Origin: Aphidius gifuensis | Taxonomy: Eukaryota > Arthropoda > Insecta > Hymenoptera > Braconidae | Assembly (NCBI RefSeq): GCF_014905175.1 | Contig: NC_057790.1 | Location: 20,052,469-20,116,468, forward strand | Direction: 5' to 3' | Length of the DNA: 64,000 nt | Shown: one piece after another, positions 22,301 through 34,000 of the stretch | Layout of the letters: every line of letters begins with the position of its first letter | Position numbering within the stretch: position 1 is the stretch's first letter | Notes under the pieces: model-generated | The model's input: only the letters and a program-made list of their open reading frames with translations | The model's database searches: none | Told to the model about the DNA's origin: nothing | Translations under genes and position numbers: made by a program

Positions 22301-25159
22301 TGTTCGCAAATTTAATGAATGACACACGCACATTTAATAAAAAAAAGTTAGATAGAAACATAATTAAATAAACAAAAGAGATGAGAGATATAAAAAAAAA
22401 AATTGTGAATTTAATAAAAACAAGTAATTAAATTTAAAAAAAGAAAAATTGATTAAAACGTGTCTCGATAAATGAGAAAGATAGGCGTCTTCAAACACGA
22501 CATTGCCATAATTATACCTTTAAAAAAAAAAAACAAATTTGTGAATTTAAATTATAAAAAATAATTTGTACTTAGTGAGGCAGCTCGATTATAATTGTGT
22601 AAAAAAGAAATATGTGTTTTTCTCTCTTCACAAAAAAACCAAACAATTAATTAAAAATTAAACTCATCTTGTGATTGTAATATTATATAAATTGAATTTA
22701 TTTATTCGATTGTGAATAATTTATTAATTCAATTAGAAAAAAAAAAACAAAAAAAAAAAAACGAATTAACTAATTGTCGTGACACACTCAGCTACCAATA
22801 ATTTAATATTATAAATTCACAAATTATAAAGAAAAAATAATAACGCGAGTATTAATATCGTAGTGTCTCTATAAAATTAATCAATAAATAATTAACGAGG
22901 TAATAATTAATTTAAAAAAAAATATTAACATGTGTACCTTGAATTTATAAAATAGAGAATACTGTGATATCGCGTACATAAAATCGTACTTTATTATTTT
23001 TTTATTATTTTTATTAAACTACTTATTTTTTTTTTTTTTAAATTAATTTTCATTTTATTTGTTTATTAATAAATTTAACGAAAAAATAAAAAACGTGCAT
23101 ACTGTGTAATGTTATAAATTAAATTATCCGTTTTTAAAAAAAGACTGATATCTATCGCCAATTTAAAACACTCAAAATATCAATTTAAAAAATTAACAAA
23201 TTGAAAATAGGCAATATATTTTTAACCTGAATTGATGCCGTCCGCAATTCGGATGCAATTTTTATCTGAGCTAAATTTTATTTGTATTTTTTAAAATTTT
23301 TTTTCTTTCACTTGTTTTAAAAAAGTAAATTGAATATTAAATCTCTCTTCCATACATATATATATATTTTTTTTATTAAAAAAAAAAAATATAAAATAAT
23401 AATAATGATAATTTAACTGTGGCTGTAGATTAGTAAAAATATAAACACCTACCTTTCTCGATATGACACGATGAAATTAAATTTAAAAGAAAAAAAAAAA
23501 TATTAAATACAATGCGATACACCATCTCGACTCAGATAATTTTTGTAGATAAAATAAAGAAAAAATTATAATTTTCTTTTTGTTTTATTAAAGTATATAA
23601 ATGAGAGAATTTTAAAAAAAATCATTTGTACAATGTGGATGATGGGAATTATTTAAAAAAAAAAAAAGAGTGAATGATGTGAGAGATAAATTTATCAAGA
23701 CTCTAGTCAATGACAAATGACATTTTCATTAAATAATATCAATTAAATTTTTTTTTTTTTTTTCATAAAATAATAATACTTGATTACTTGATCAACTTAT
23801 TACGACATTGTATTGTTTCGTTTTTTTTTTTCTATTTTTTTCTTTGTTTAATAATTGTTGTGTATTTTTTTTTTTTTTATTATCCAATTTATCGAATTGA
23901 AAAGAAAAATCGTACTATGAATAATATTGAATAATTACTTGTATTATTTTATTATTATTTAATTTTAAAAACAACAATTATTAAAAATTTTAGAAGCATT
24001 TTACTTGAAATGTTGCTTTAGATAGTGAAAAAAAAATTTTAAAAGTATTAAAAACAATTTTTTTATTGTCAAATTTTCAATGAAAAACAAGTATTCACAG
24101 AAAATACATGAAATATTTGTACAACAATAAATGTATAAATATTTGATTTAGTTTTTTTTTTTTTTTAATTATTATTAATTAAAATTTTTTACAGTTGAGG
24201 AAAAAAAAAAAAAAAGAAACGTCAACATAATGTCAAATGAAAATAATTATCAAAATAAAAAAAAAAATTTATTAAAACAGTAAATGAGGTAGAGCTCGTT
24301 GCAAAAAGCCCTGATACAATGATATATAAAAAATAAATAAATAATTAAAATATGTTTCAATTAATTAAAAAATAAAATTAATTAATAATTTTTATTTGAA
24401 TATATATTTAATTTTCAAGATTAAAAAAATAAAAGCATTACTGTTCGAGATTTATAATCTCTTCTGTAGGTTTCAAAAGTGCATTTCTATGATGAAAAAT
24501 AAAAATAAATAATTCAATATATTATTGTAATGACTTGTTTATTAAATAACCTTCATAAATAATAATTATATTTTGATTTTTAAGTAATCAATGTTTAAAA
24601 TAACTTTGATTTTTTTAAACTAAATTTACTTTAAAAAAAATTAATCATTTTAAAGTAACTTGTTAACCAAATATTTAATTGGTTTTCATATAAATTATGT
24701 AAGTATAAATATTTAAATAATTGTAATTAATATTTTTATCAAAAATAATAAATATTTAAATATTAATTGTAATTTATCAAGTTCATTTTAAATAAATTTA
24801 ATTAATTTGACCCACATTTAAAATAACGACTTTATTTCAAAATTTACAGACTTTTTTTTCAGTTTAAATATCAATATCTTGACATATCAACATAATTTGT
24901 TGATGTTAATTAAATACGAGTTAAATGTTAATTAAATAAGTTGACTTTTTTGTTTGAATAATCTGAATAAACTTAGTTGAATGACATTATTAAGTTGATA
25001 TAAAAACTGTGCTTTCGTTTATAAATTTATGAAATTTAATACATAAGTAAAAAATCATCATATCAACGTGTCAAAATTTTAGAGTATTTAAATGATTTTT
25101 ATTATATTTAAATTTGTATTTATCTATTAAATTAAATAATTCATTGAAAGATAATTAAT
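18902..25159. other. 6.2-kb AT-rich region without an assignable gene
   Basis: 18902-19440 looks like the 3' UTR of helicase gene 2; a donor-like ACAAGGTAATTA lies at 18916-18927. From about 19440 to 24500 the plus strand is strongly A-rich, so the minus strand is T-rich like intron sequence. Scattered in it are short islands of higher complexity, some bounded by splice-like signals on the minus strand (21879-21934, 23227-23270, 24442-24486). They could be micro-exons, exons of a long non-coding RNA, or conserved regulatory DNA. I could not join them into one reading frame, so no gene is called. Confidence 0.4.
19345..19383. repeat. Long poly(T) tract
   Basis: About 38 consecutive T bases with no more than trivial interruption, following another poly(T) block. 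Its length is probably uncertain in any assembly. Confidence 0.8.
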
Positions 25160-25512
25160 ATGATTAAAGGAGTAAATAAATATTTTCTTTCTGCAATTAT
25201 AATTTTTAATATTATTAATTTAGTTTATTCAATTGAAGGCGAGCAATATTCAACAATGTGCGAACTAAATGGACAATCAGTAAGTATTATTTGAGCACAA
25301 TGATAATTTTTATTTATTTTTATTGATTTTGGTTAATAATTTATTTATGTTTTTAGTGTAAAGGTCTTCTTAAAGTGTGTTGTGGTGACTATGTTTGTGA
25401 TTCTTGTACAAAAACTTGTATTAAACGCTCTGATATAAAAAATGATTGCAATAAAAATAAGAATGATAATTCGGATACTTTAGAAAAATGGCTTGCAGGT
25501 AAAAAATTATGA
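25160..25512 (+). CDS. Small secreted cysteine-rich protein
   Basis: Not recognised. Two exons, 25160-25279 and 25357-25512, joined in phase 0 at a clean GTAAGT/TTTTTAG pair, give 91 residues. Residues 1-24 form a signal peptide (hydrophobic core SAIIIFNIINLVYS). The mature peptide is about 67 residues with ten cysteines, eight of them in a cluster that includes VCCGDYVCDSC and KTC, then a Lys/Asn-rich tail ending WLAGKKL. A donor-like GGTAAA lies just before the stop, so a further exon is possible. It sits alone beside the palindromic element. A disulfide-knotted extracellular peptide is inferred; venom, teratocyte or antimicrobial function cannot be told from sequence. Confidence 0.55.
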
Positions 25513-26274
25513 TAAATAAAAGCTGTAGACTTATATAAAAAATTGTATTTTTAAGATTTTATTATTTTTTTTATTACCTGAATAAAAGAGAGGCAAGTGG
25601 TATTTAATTTTTATTCATGGTTCAACTCCTGCTCTTTCTGTTTTCCTGATATTTTCACGATAAATTTTATTTCGTAAAAAAAATATAAAACAGGCAAAGA
25701 GGTATTTGATTTAATTTCTAGTTGACCTTCTGTCAAATTCAAAACTGATTGTAAAAAAGATAACGAAACAAAAAAAATACGAACAATCTTTATAATGATA
25801 TTTATTGAGCAATTATAACCATATAAATATTTTACATTGTATAATTATAAACAAAAAGAAAAAAAAACTTATAAGATATTTCTATTTTTATTTATTTGTC
25901 ATTTTGTGCACTTGACAACTTTGTAACTTTTTTTTTTTTCTAATTGTAAAAATGATTAAAAAAGAAACAAAAAAAAACAATAAATAAATGAATAATAATT
26001 GATGAGTGAAAAAAAAATATTGTGTACCTTTATTATGAGCTTTAAGTCTGATTACCTCCTCACTATGTCTATAATCCTAATACAAATCGAAAAAAATGTG
26101 AAAAAAAATTAAGAATTTACTTTCTTGCTTTTCTGTTTTCCTAATTTGTTATTAGAAAATTTCTTGATTTGTATCAGGAACATAGAATCACTGAGGAGGT
26201 ATTTGTTATTTTTGGAAATTACCTCTTTGATTTTTTGTTTTCCTAATTTTTTTTTTCAAATATTTAAGAATACC

Positions 26275-26680
26275 TCCTTGCTCATTCTATGTTCCTAATA
26301 CAAATCTATGATTTTTCCACAAATTTTTCAAAATAGTTGAAAAAAAAAATTTTCGAGTATCAGGAATATAGAATGAGTGAGGAGGTATTTTCAAAAATAT
26401 CAAATACCTCTTTGCTTATTCTATGTTCCTGATACTGGAAATTTTTTTTTTTCCACAAAATTTTTAAAATTTGATAGAAAAAAAAATTTTCGAGTATCAG
26501 GAACATAGAATGAGCAAGGAGGTATTTCCAAGAATATCAAATACCTCTTTGCTCATTCTATGTTCCTGATACTCAAAAATTTTTTTTTCTATAAAATTTC
26601 AAAAATTTTGTGGAAAAAAATTTTCGAGTATCAGGAACATAGAATGAGCAAAGAGGTATTTGATATTTTTGAAAACAAGT
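26275..26680. repeat. Left set of hairpin modules
   Basis: Three successive palindromes of about 120 bp. Each runs from AATACCTC(C/T)TTGCTCATTC through TATGTTCCTGATACTCG to an AT-rich centre and back again as CGAGTATCAGGAACATAG. The same module appears at 28345-28615 and 29300-29835. Confidence 0.75.
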
Positions 26681-26691
26681 GGCGCCATCTA

Positions 26692-28320
26692 TTGATTTTT
26701 TTGGGAACCATATGGTAAAAACATTTAAATATCATAGATACAAGAGGGCTGTTTTATCAGGGTAGTAGAACATACTAAGAGGTATTTTCTAAGCCAACAA
26801 GTTCAGCGCCATCTATTATTTTTCTTAGGAACTATCGGGTGAAAACATTTAAATATCAGAGATAGAAGAGGGCTGTTTTATCAGGGTTATAGAACATGAA
26901 AAGAGGTATTTTTTGAGTCAACAAGTTCAGCGCCATCTATTGTTTTTCTTAGGAACTATAGGGTAAACACATTTAAATATCATAGATACAAGAGGGCTGT
27001 TTTATCAGGGTTGTAGAACATGAAAAGAGGTATTATTTGAGTTAACAAGTTTGGCGCTATCTGGTGTTTTTTTTAGGAACTATAAGGTAAACACATATAA
27101 ATTTAATAGATAGAAGAAGGCTGTTTTATCAGGAGTATAGAACAGGCAAAGAGGTATTTTTTTAGTCAACAAGTTCAGCGCCATCTATTATTTTTTTCAA
27201 GAACTATAGAGGTAACACATTGAAATATCATAGATAGAAGAGGGCTGTTTTATTAGGGTTATAGAACAGGCAAAGAGGTATTTTATGAGTCAACAAGTTC
27301 AGCGCCATCTATTATTTTTCTTAGGAACTATAGAGGTAACACACTTAAATATCATAGATAGAGGAGGGCTGTTTTATCCGGGTTGTAGAACAGAAAAAGA
27401 GGTATTTTTTGAGTTAACAAGTTCAGCGCCATCTAGTGTTTTTTTCAGAAACTATATGAGTAACACACTAAAATATCATAGATAGAGGAGGGCTGTTTTC
27501 TCAGGGTTATAGAACAGGTAAGGAGGTATTTTTTGCGCCACACTACGAAGCGCCATCTGTTGTTTTTCTTTAGGACTATATAGTAAAAACATTGAAATAT
27601 CATAGATAGAAGAGGGCTGTTTTATCAGGGTTATAGAACAAGAAAAGAGGTATTTTATGAGTCAACAAGTTCAGCGCCATCTATTATTTTTCTTAGGAAC
27701 TATAGAGGTAACACACTTAAATATCATAGATAGAGGAGGGCTGTTTTATCCGGGTTGTAGAACAGAAAAAGAGGTATTTTTTGAGTTAACAAGTTCAGCG
27801 CCATCTAGTGTTTTTTTCAGAAACTATATGAGTAACACACTAAAATATCATAGATAGAGGAGGGCTGTTTTCTCAGGGTTATAGAACAGGTAAGGAGGTA
27901 TTTTTTGCGCCACACTACCAAGCGCCATCTATTATTTTTTTCAGGAACTATAGGGTAAACACATTGAAATATCATAGTTAGAAGAAGGCTGTTTTATCAG
28001 GGTTATAGAACAGGCAAAGAGGTATTTTTTGAGTCAACAAGTTTAGCGCCATCTATTATTTTTCTTAGGAACTATATAGTAAACACATTGAAATATAATA
28101 GATAGAGGAGGGCTGTTTTATCAGGGTTGTAGAACAGGAGAAGAGGTATTTTTTGAGTCAACAAGTTCAGCGCCGTCTGGTGTTTTTTTCAAGAACTATA
28201 GGGGTAACACATTAAAATATCGTAGATAGCAGAAGGCTGTTTTATCAGGCTTATAGAACAGGCAAAGAGGTATTTGTTGAGTTAAAAAGTTCAGCGCCAT
28301 GTATTATTTTTCTTAGAAAC
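26692..28320 (+). repeat. Forward array of 14 copies of a 124-bp repeat
   Basis: Copies begin with GCGCCATCTATT-like sequence at 26692, 26816, 26930, 27054, 27179, 27302, 27426, 27550, 27674, 27799, 27922, 28046, 28170 and 28293. Each contains an AGAGGGCTGTTTTATCAGGG core and an AAAGAGGTATTTTTTGAG segment. The spacing is 123-125 except one of 114. Three consecutive units (from about 27285) are repeated almost perfectly 372 bp later. Confidence 0.85.
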
Positions 28321-28344
28321 TGCAGTGCTAGATCATTCCAAAAA

Positions 28345-28615
28345 TATCGAATACCTCTTCGCTCATTCTATGTTCCTGATACTCGAAAAATTTTTCTTCC
28401 ACAAATTTTTCGAAATTTGATAGAAAAAAATTTTTTCGAGTATCAGGAACATAGAATAAGCAAAGAGGTATTTCCAAAAATATCAAATACCTCTTTGCTT
28501 ATTCTATGTTCCTGTTACTTAAAAAATTTTTTATAAAATTATTTTCAAAATTTTTTCGAAATTTGGTAGAAAAAAAATTTTTTGAGTATCAGGAACATAG
28601 AATTAGCTAGGAGGT
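28345..28615. repeat. Central hairpin modules between the opposed arrays
   Basis: Two palindromic modules with the TATGTTCCTGATACTCGAAAA / TCAGGAACATAGAAT arms. They separate the forward and reverse 124-bp arrays and form the loop region of the large palindrome. Confidence 0.7.
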
Positions 28616-28639
28616 ATTTGAAAAATTAAAACTCCATAA

Positions 28640-29285
28640 GCCCTAAGAAAAATCATAGATGGTGCTAAACTTGTTAACTCAAAAAATACCTCTTTTTCTG
28701 TTCTACAACCCGGATAAAACAGCCCTCCTCTATCTATGATATTTAAGTGTGTTACCTCTATAGTTCCTAAAAAAAATAATAGATGGCGCTTGGTAGTGTG
28801 GCGCAAAAAATACCTCTTTTCTTGTTCTATAACCCTGATAAAACAGCCCTCTTCTATCTATGATATTTCAATGTTTTTACTATATAGTCCTAAAGAAAAA
28901 CAACAGATGGCGCTTCGTAGTGTGGCGCAAAAAATACCTCCTTACCTGTTCTATAACCCTGAGAAAACAGCCCTCCTCTATCTATGATATTTTAGTGTGT
29001 TACTCATATAGTTTCTGAAAAAAACACTAGATGGCGCTGAACTTGTTAACTCAAAAAATACCTCTTTTTCTGTTCTACAACCCGGATAAAACAGCCCTCC
29101 TCTATCTATGATATTTAAGTGTGTTACCTCTATAGTTCCTAAGAAAAATAATAGATGGCGCTGAACTTGTTGACTCATAAAATACCTCTTAGCATGTTCT
29201 ACTACCCTGATAAAACAGCCCTCTTGTATCTATGATATTTAAATGTTTTTACCATATGGTTCCCAAAAAAATCAATAGATGGCGT
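28640..29285 (-). repeat. Reverse array of 6 copies of the 124-bp repeat
   Basis: The same 124-bp unit in inverted orientation, with AGATGGCGCT-type starts near 28657, 28781, 28904, 29029, 29152 and 29277. The stretch 28890-29175 is the near-exact reverse complement of 27285-27555, including the rare variant with TTCGTAGTGTGGCGC. Confidence 0.85.
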
Positions 29286-29299
29286 GCTTGACTTCAAAA

Positions 29300-29835
29300 T
29301 ATCAAATACCTCTTTGCTCATTCTATGTTCCTGATACACGAAAATTTTTTTTCACAAAATTTTTGAAATTTTATAGTAAAAAAAACGCAGTATCAGGAAC
29401 ATAGAATGAGCAAAGAGGTATTTGATATTCTTGGAAATACCTCCTTGCTCATTCTATGTTCCTGATACTCGAAAATTTTTTTTTCTATCAAATTTCAAAA
29501 ATTTTGTGGAAAAAAAAAATTTCCAGTATCAGGAACATAGAATAAGCAAAGAGGTATTTGATATTTTTGAAAATACCTCCTCACTCATTCTATGTTCCTG
29601 ATACTCGAAAATTTTTTTTTCTATCAAATTTCAAAAAATTTATAGAAAAAAAAATTTTCGAGTATCAGGAACATAGAATGAGCAAAGAGGTATTTGATAT
29701 TTTTGAAAATACCTCCTCACTCATTCTATATTCCTGATACTCGAAAATTTTTTTTTTCAACTATTTTGAAAAATTTGTGGAAAAATCATAGATTTGTATT
29801 AGGAACATAGAATGAGCAAGGAGGTATTCTTAAAT
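29300..29835. repeat. Right set of hairpin modules
   Basis: Four palindromic modules of the same type as at 26275-26680, continuing into the right terminal arm that ends near 30334. Confidence 0.75.
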
Positions 29836-30689
29836 ATTTGAAAAAAAAATTAGGAAAACAAAAAATCAAAGAGGTAATTTTCAAAAATAACAAATACCTC
29901 CTCAGTGATTCTATGTTCCTAATACAAATCAAGAAATTTTCTAATAATAAATTAGGAAAACAGAAAAGCAAGAAAGTAAATTCTTAATTTTTTTTTACAT
30001 TTTTTTCGATTTGTATTAGGATTATAGACATAGTGAGGAGGTAATCAGACTTAAAGCTAATAGTAAAGGTACACAATATTTCTTTTTTATTTATCAATCA
30101 TTATTTATTTTATTATTGTTTTTTTCGTTCCTTTTTTAATCATTTTTTTGATGTAATAGTTTTACAATTAGAAAAAAAAAAAGTAAAAATTGTCAAGTGC
30201 ACAAAATGACAAATAATAAATAAAAATATCTTACAGGTTTTTTTTCTTTTTGTTTATATTTATACAATGTAAAATATTTATATGGTTATAATTGCTAAAT
30301 AAATATCATTATAAAGATTGTTCGTATTTTTTTTATCAATAAATAAGAAACTACATGTAGAATAGAATGTTTTTTTTTCGTATAATTTGGACTAGAAGAG
30401 AAGAAGTTTGACTATATCGTAAAACACTTTAATTTTATCATCGTAAATTATTTCATTTTTAAATTAATAAAACAACAGAAATGGTGGCCTACAACTTGAG
30501 TCAAAAGCAAAACTAAAATTTTGACAGCTCTCTATATCTAATATTTACATTTTTTTTCCAAATAAATAAATGCTATTTCTTGTAAACAAAAATATGTTTC
30601 ATTTCGTTTAACAATAGAAGTAAACAAAAAAATAGTTAGGTCAACATTTTTATGTTTTCTTTGGCCTTATTTGACTATAAAATCAATAA

Positions 30690-31028
30690 AATTAATTCTG
30701 TCATATATTGTTGAATGTTTTGCGCAACGCAATAATCCCCTCCTATTGCGATCAATATCCGTCATTTCCCTGAGCATCGTTCCTTCATCTGCCTTCATCG
30801 TTCTTTTCGTCCCAGCACAGCAATCGAGTAAGTTTACCTCCATCTTGAAAAAAAATAATAATATTTATTATTAGACATTAAAAAATATATAAAATTCATC
30901 TATAAATATCTAATTTTCTATATTTTTGACAGTTTGTGCATTAAAAACAACAAAAACAAACAACAAACAACAAAAAGTTTGACAACTTTTTATTAACGGG
31001 ACTGAAAAGCGTTCAACTAATCATCATA
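30690..31028 (+). promoter_or_regulatory. Promoter and 5' UTR exons of helicase gene 3
   Basis: A GC-richer block (GCGCAACGC, TCCCCTCC, GTCCCAGCACAGC) ends at the donor after 30828 (GTAAGTTT). An acceptor TTTTTGACAG precedes 30933, opening a second 5' UTR exon that runs to the split start codon at 31029-31030. No ATG lies between 30933 and 31028. Confidence 0.5.
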
Positions 31029-34000
31029 ATGTAAGTAGTCGAACATTCTCCATTGTTCTAATTTTATATATATCTACATATTATAATTATTTGACATTAA
31101 TACAAAATATTTAAATTAATTTTATAATATTAATTTTATCTAATTAGTATAATTTAATAAATTTAATAGAATTTAAAATTTTAAAAATAATGATTACATA
31201 ATGTCCTTGTTAGTTGACTAATCAATAAATTTTTACTCCGCCATTTTAGGACATACGGTGGTTCATCTGGTGGTTATCGTAGCGGTGGTGGAGGAGGAGG
31301 AGGTTCAGGTAGCAGTGGTGGACGTACTGGAGGTGGTGGTGGCAGTAGTAGTGGTCAAAGAAACAGCTATGGAAATAATGGCGGTGGTCGTTTTAACAAT
31401 AGCCGTGGTGGAAGTAATAGTGCAAACGGTGGATCTCGTTTTGGATCAGCCGGAGGAGGTGGTGGTGCTCGTGGTGGTGGTAATAATAACAATAATAACA
31501 ACAATAATAGTGGAGCTGGTAATGCACTACGTAAACCAAATTGGGATCATGAAAATCTTCGTCCTTTTAAAAAAGAATTTTATGTACCACATGCAAATGT
31601 ATCAAATCGTCATCCAAAAGAAGTTGAATCATTTCGTATTGATAAACAAATGACATTAAAAGGTGATAAAATACCAAATCCAATTCAACATTTTGAAGAG
31701 GGTAATTTTCCAGAATATGTTATGCAAGGACTTAGAAAACAAGGTTTTTCTGAACCAACAGCAATTCAAGCACAAGGTTGGCCAATAGCAATGTCTGGTG
31801 GTAATATGGTTGGTATTGCACAAACTGGATCTGGTAAAACACTTGGTTATATATTACCAGCAATTGTACATATTAATAGTCAACAACCACTTGGTCGTGG
31901 TGATGGACCAATTGCATTAGTACTTGCACCAACAAGAGAACTTGCACAACAAATACAAACAGTTGCTAATGATTTTGGTTCATTATCACATGTACGTAAT
32001 ACATGTATATTTGGTGGTGCACCAAAAGGTGGACAAGCTAGAGATTTAGAACGTGGTATTGAAATTGTTATTGCAACACCTGGTAGACTTATTGATTTTC
32101 TTGAAAGAGGTACAACAAATTTACGTAGATGTACATATTTAGTACTTGATGAAGCTGATCGTATGTTAGATATGGGTTTTGAGCCACAAATTAGAAAAAT
32201 CATTGAACAAATTAGACCAGATAGACAAGTACTTATGTGGTCAGCAACATGGCCAAAAGAAGTTAGAAATCTTGCTGAAGAATATCTCACAGATTATACA
32301 CAGCTAAATATTGGATCATTACAATTATCAGCAAATCATAATATTTTACAAATTGTTGATGTATGTCAAGAACACGAAAAAGAAGCAAAGTAAGTTTTTC
32401 ATTCATTTATATTTATATTATTTATTATTTAACATGATGAAAAACGTTAATGATTATTTAATGATTATTACACACGTTAATACCTCTAAGAAGAACTGAA
32501 TTATTATTTTTAAAATATAATAAAAATACTATCAATAAAACCAAATTAATTAATGTTTTTGTTTATTTTTTATGTTTACAGATTGGGAACACTCCTCCAA
32601 GAAATTGGTAATGTCAATGATGATGGTGGAAAAACAATAATATTTGTTGAAACAAAAAAAAAGGTTGAAAATATTACAAGAAATATACGTCGTTATGGCT
32701 GGCCAGCAGTTTGTATGCATGGTGATAAATCACAACAAGAACGTGACTATGTTTTAAGAGGTAATTTAAAATTTTTTTATATATAAAATATATCTACAAA
32801 TAGAAAATTTTGTAAAACTAGAACATTGGATAATAATAAACATAATAAATTTTTTTTAATTTACAGAATTCAGAAATAAAAAAGGCTCAATTTTAGTGGC
32901 CACTGATGTAGCTGCTCGAGGACTCGGTAAGAAACACCACCTGGTGTTTATTAAAAATTCAATAAACGTGATAAATTTTAAATATCGTAAAACGTAATAT
33001 TTTTTTATTCACGTGTTTATTATCGCGTTATTGATTTTTCTAAAAAAAAAGGGAGATAATATTTTTTTGTGTTTTAACTGCGCGATCGCGAAGGGAAATT
33101 TTTTTTTTTAAAATAAAAAATCGTGTCTGTCTGAGTGAGGGAGGAAGGGGCAGCGATGTAGCACAGACTGGTTATATGAACTTGATGCCTCACTCGTGGA
33201 GTTGAAATAAAAAAAAAATATATATTCTTGGTTTATAAATAACGAAGAGAATAACTGAGGCTCCATTCCGGTGTTTCACAACAACGTGCTGATTATTGTC
33301 CATTTATCGACTCGAATGCTTCGGTTGTTATATTTATCAATTTAATTTTTTTCCTTTTTTTTTTTTTTAACATTTATAATCAATTCAATACACCGGTTGT
33401 GTTATCGAATCGAACACTTGGAACTATCATGAATGTCAGGATTTAACAATAGAAAAATTAATTTAAAACGTCAATTTTTATAACGGTAATAATTTCAATT
33501 TTTTTTTTACGTTTATAAATAGAAAGAAAAAAAAGAAAAACAAATAATTTATGTGGGTGGTATTGGTGATAATTCCAATTGTTAAAATCAAAGAAGCTAA
33601 TTCGAGTTGGGATTAATAATATGTGTAGTTAATTTAAAAAAAAAAATACTTAAGTAAAATTAGAGTGGGCATCTTATAATTTATTTTAATCAGTCTGGTT
33701 GTCCTTTGTTTCAGAGGCACATGGTGCACAGATCATGTTGAGTGTGCAATGAGAAAATGAAAATATGTAAAACTTGCAAGTTTTTTTTGTTTAATTTTTT
33801 TTATATATATAATAATATATAAAAAAGAAAAAATGATATATATATATCACGTTTGGGTACGTGAATATCCATGGCTCACTCACTATCTGTGCTCTTATTG
33901 ATTAAGACTATATATGCCCGAGCAAATATATAGACAAAATTGTACATGCAGAGTTATAAACAAACATGTACTTCAATGTGCCTCTGTGTCACGCAGTCCT

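Larger units (their letters stand above)
25771..30334. mobile_element. 4.6-kb foldback-like palindromic element with tandem-repeat arms
   Basis: The two ends are inverted copies: TACGAACAATCTTTATAA near 25778 matches its reverse complement near 30315, and similarity continues inwards through the poly-T/GTGCACTTGACA block and the AAGTCTGATTACCTCCTCA block. Inside are hairpin modules and then a 124-bp repeat present 14 times forwards and 6 times reversed. Degenerate pieces of the same motifs (such as GGCAAAGAGGTATTTGAT at about 25693) extend outside the left end. No transposase or other protein is encoded; the open frames in it are repeat translations. Drosophila foldback (FB) elements share this layout of long inverted repeats made of shorter direct repeats. 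A target-site duplication was not found. Confidence 0.7.

Noticed and set aside
27285..27857. Repeated 66-residue open frames starting MSQQVQRHLLF
   Set aside because: They are translations of the 124-bp repeat, appear in both orientations and have no codon or domain signal, so they are not genes.
25771..30334. Possible CRISPR array because of regular spacing
   Set aside because: The unit is 124 bp of continuous repeat with no spacers, in a eukaryotic genome; it is tandem and inverted repeat DNA.
31258..31653. Alternative plus-strand frame rich in Val over the start of helicase gene 3
   Set aside because: Frame shadow of the Gly codon run; the helicase frame continues through it with a correct splice junction.
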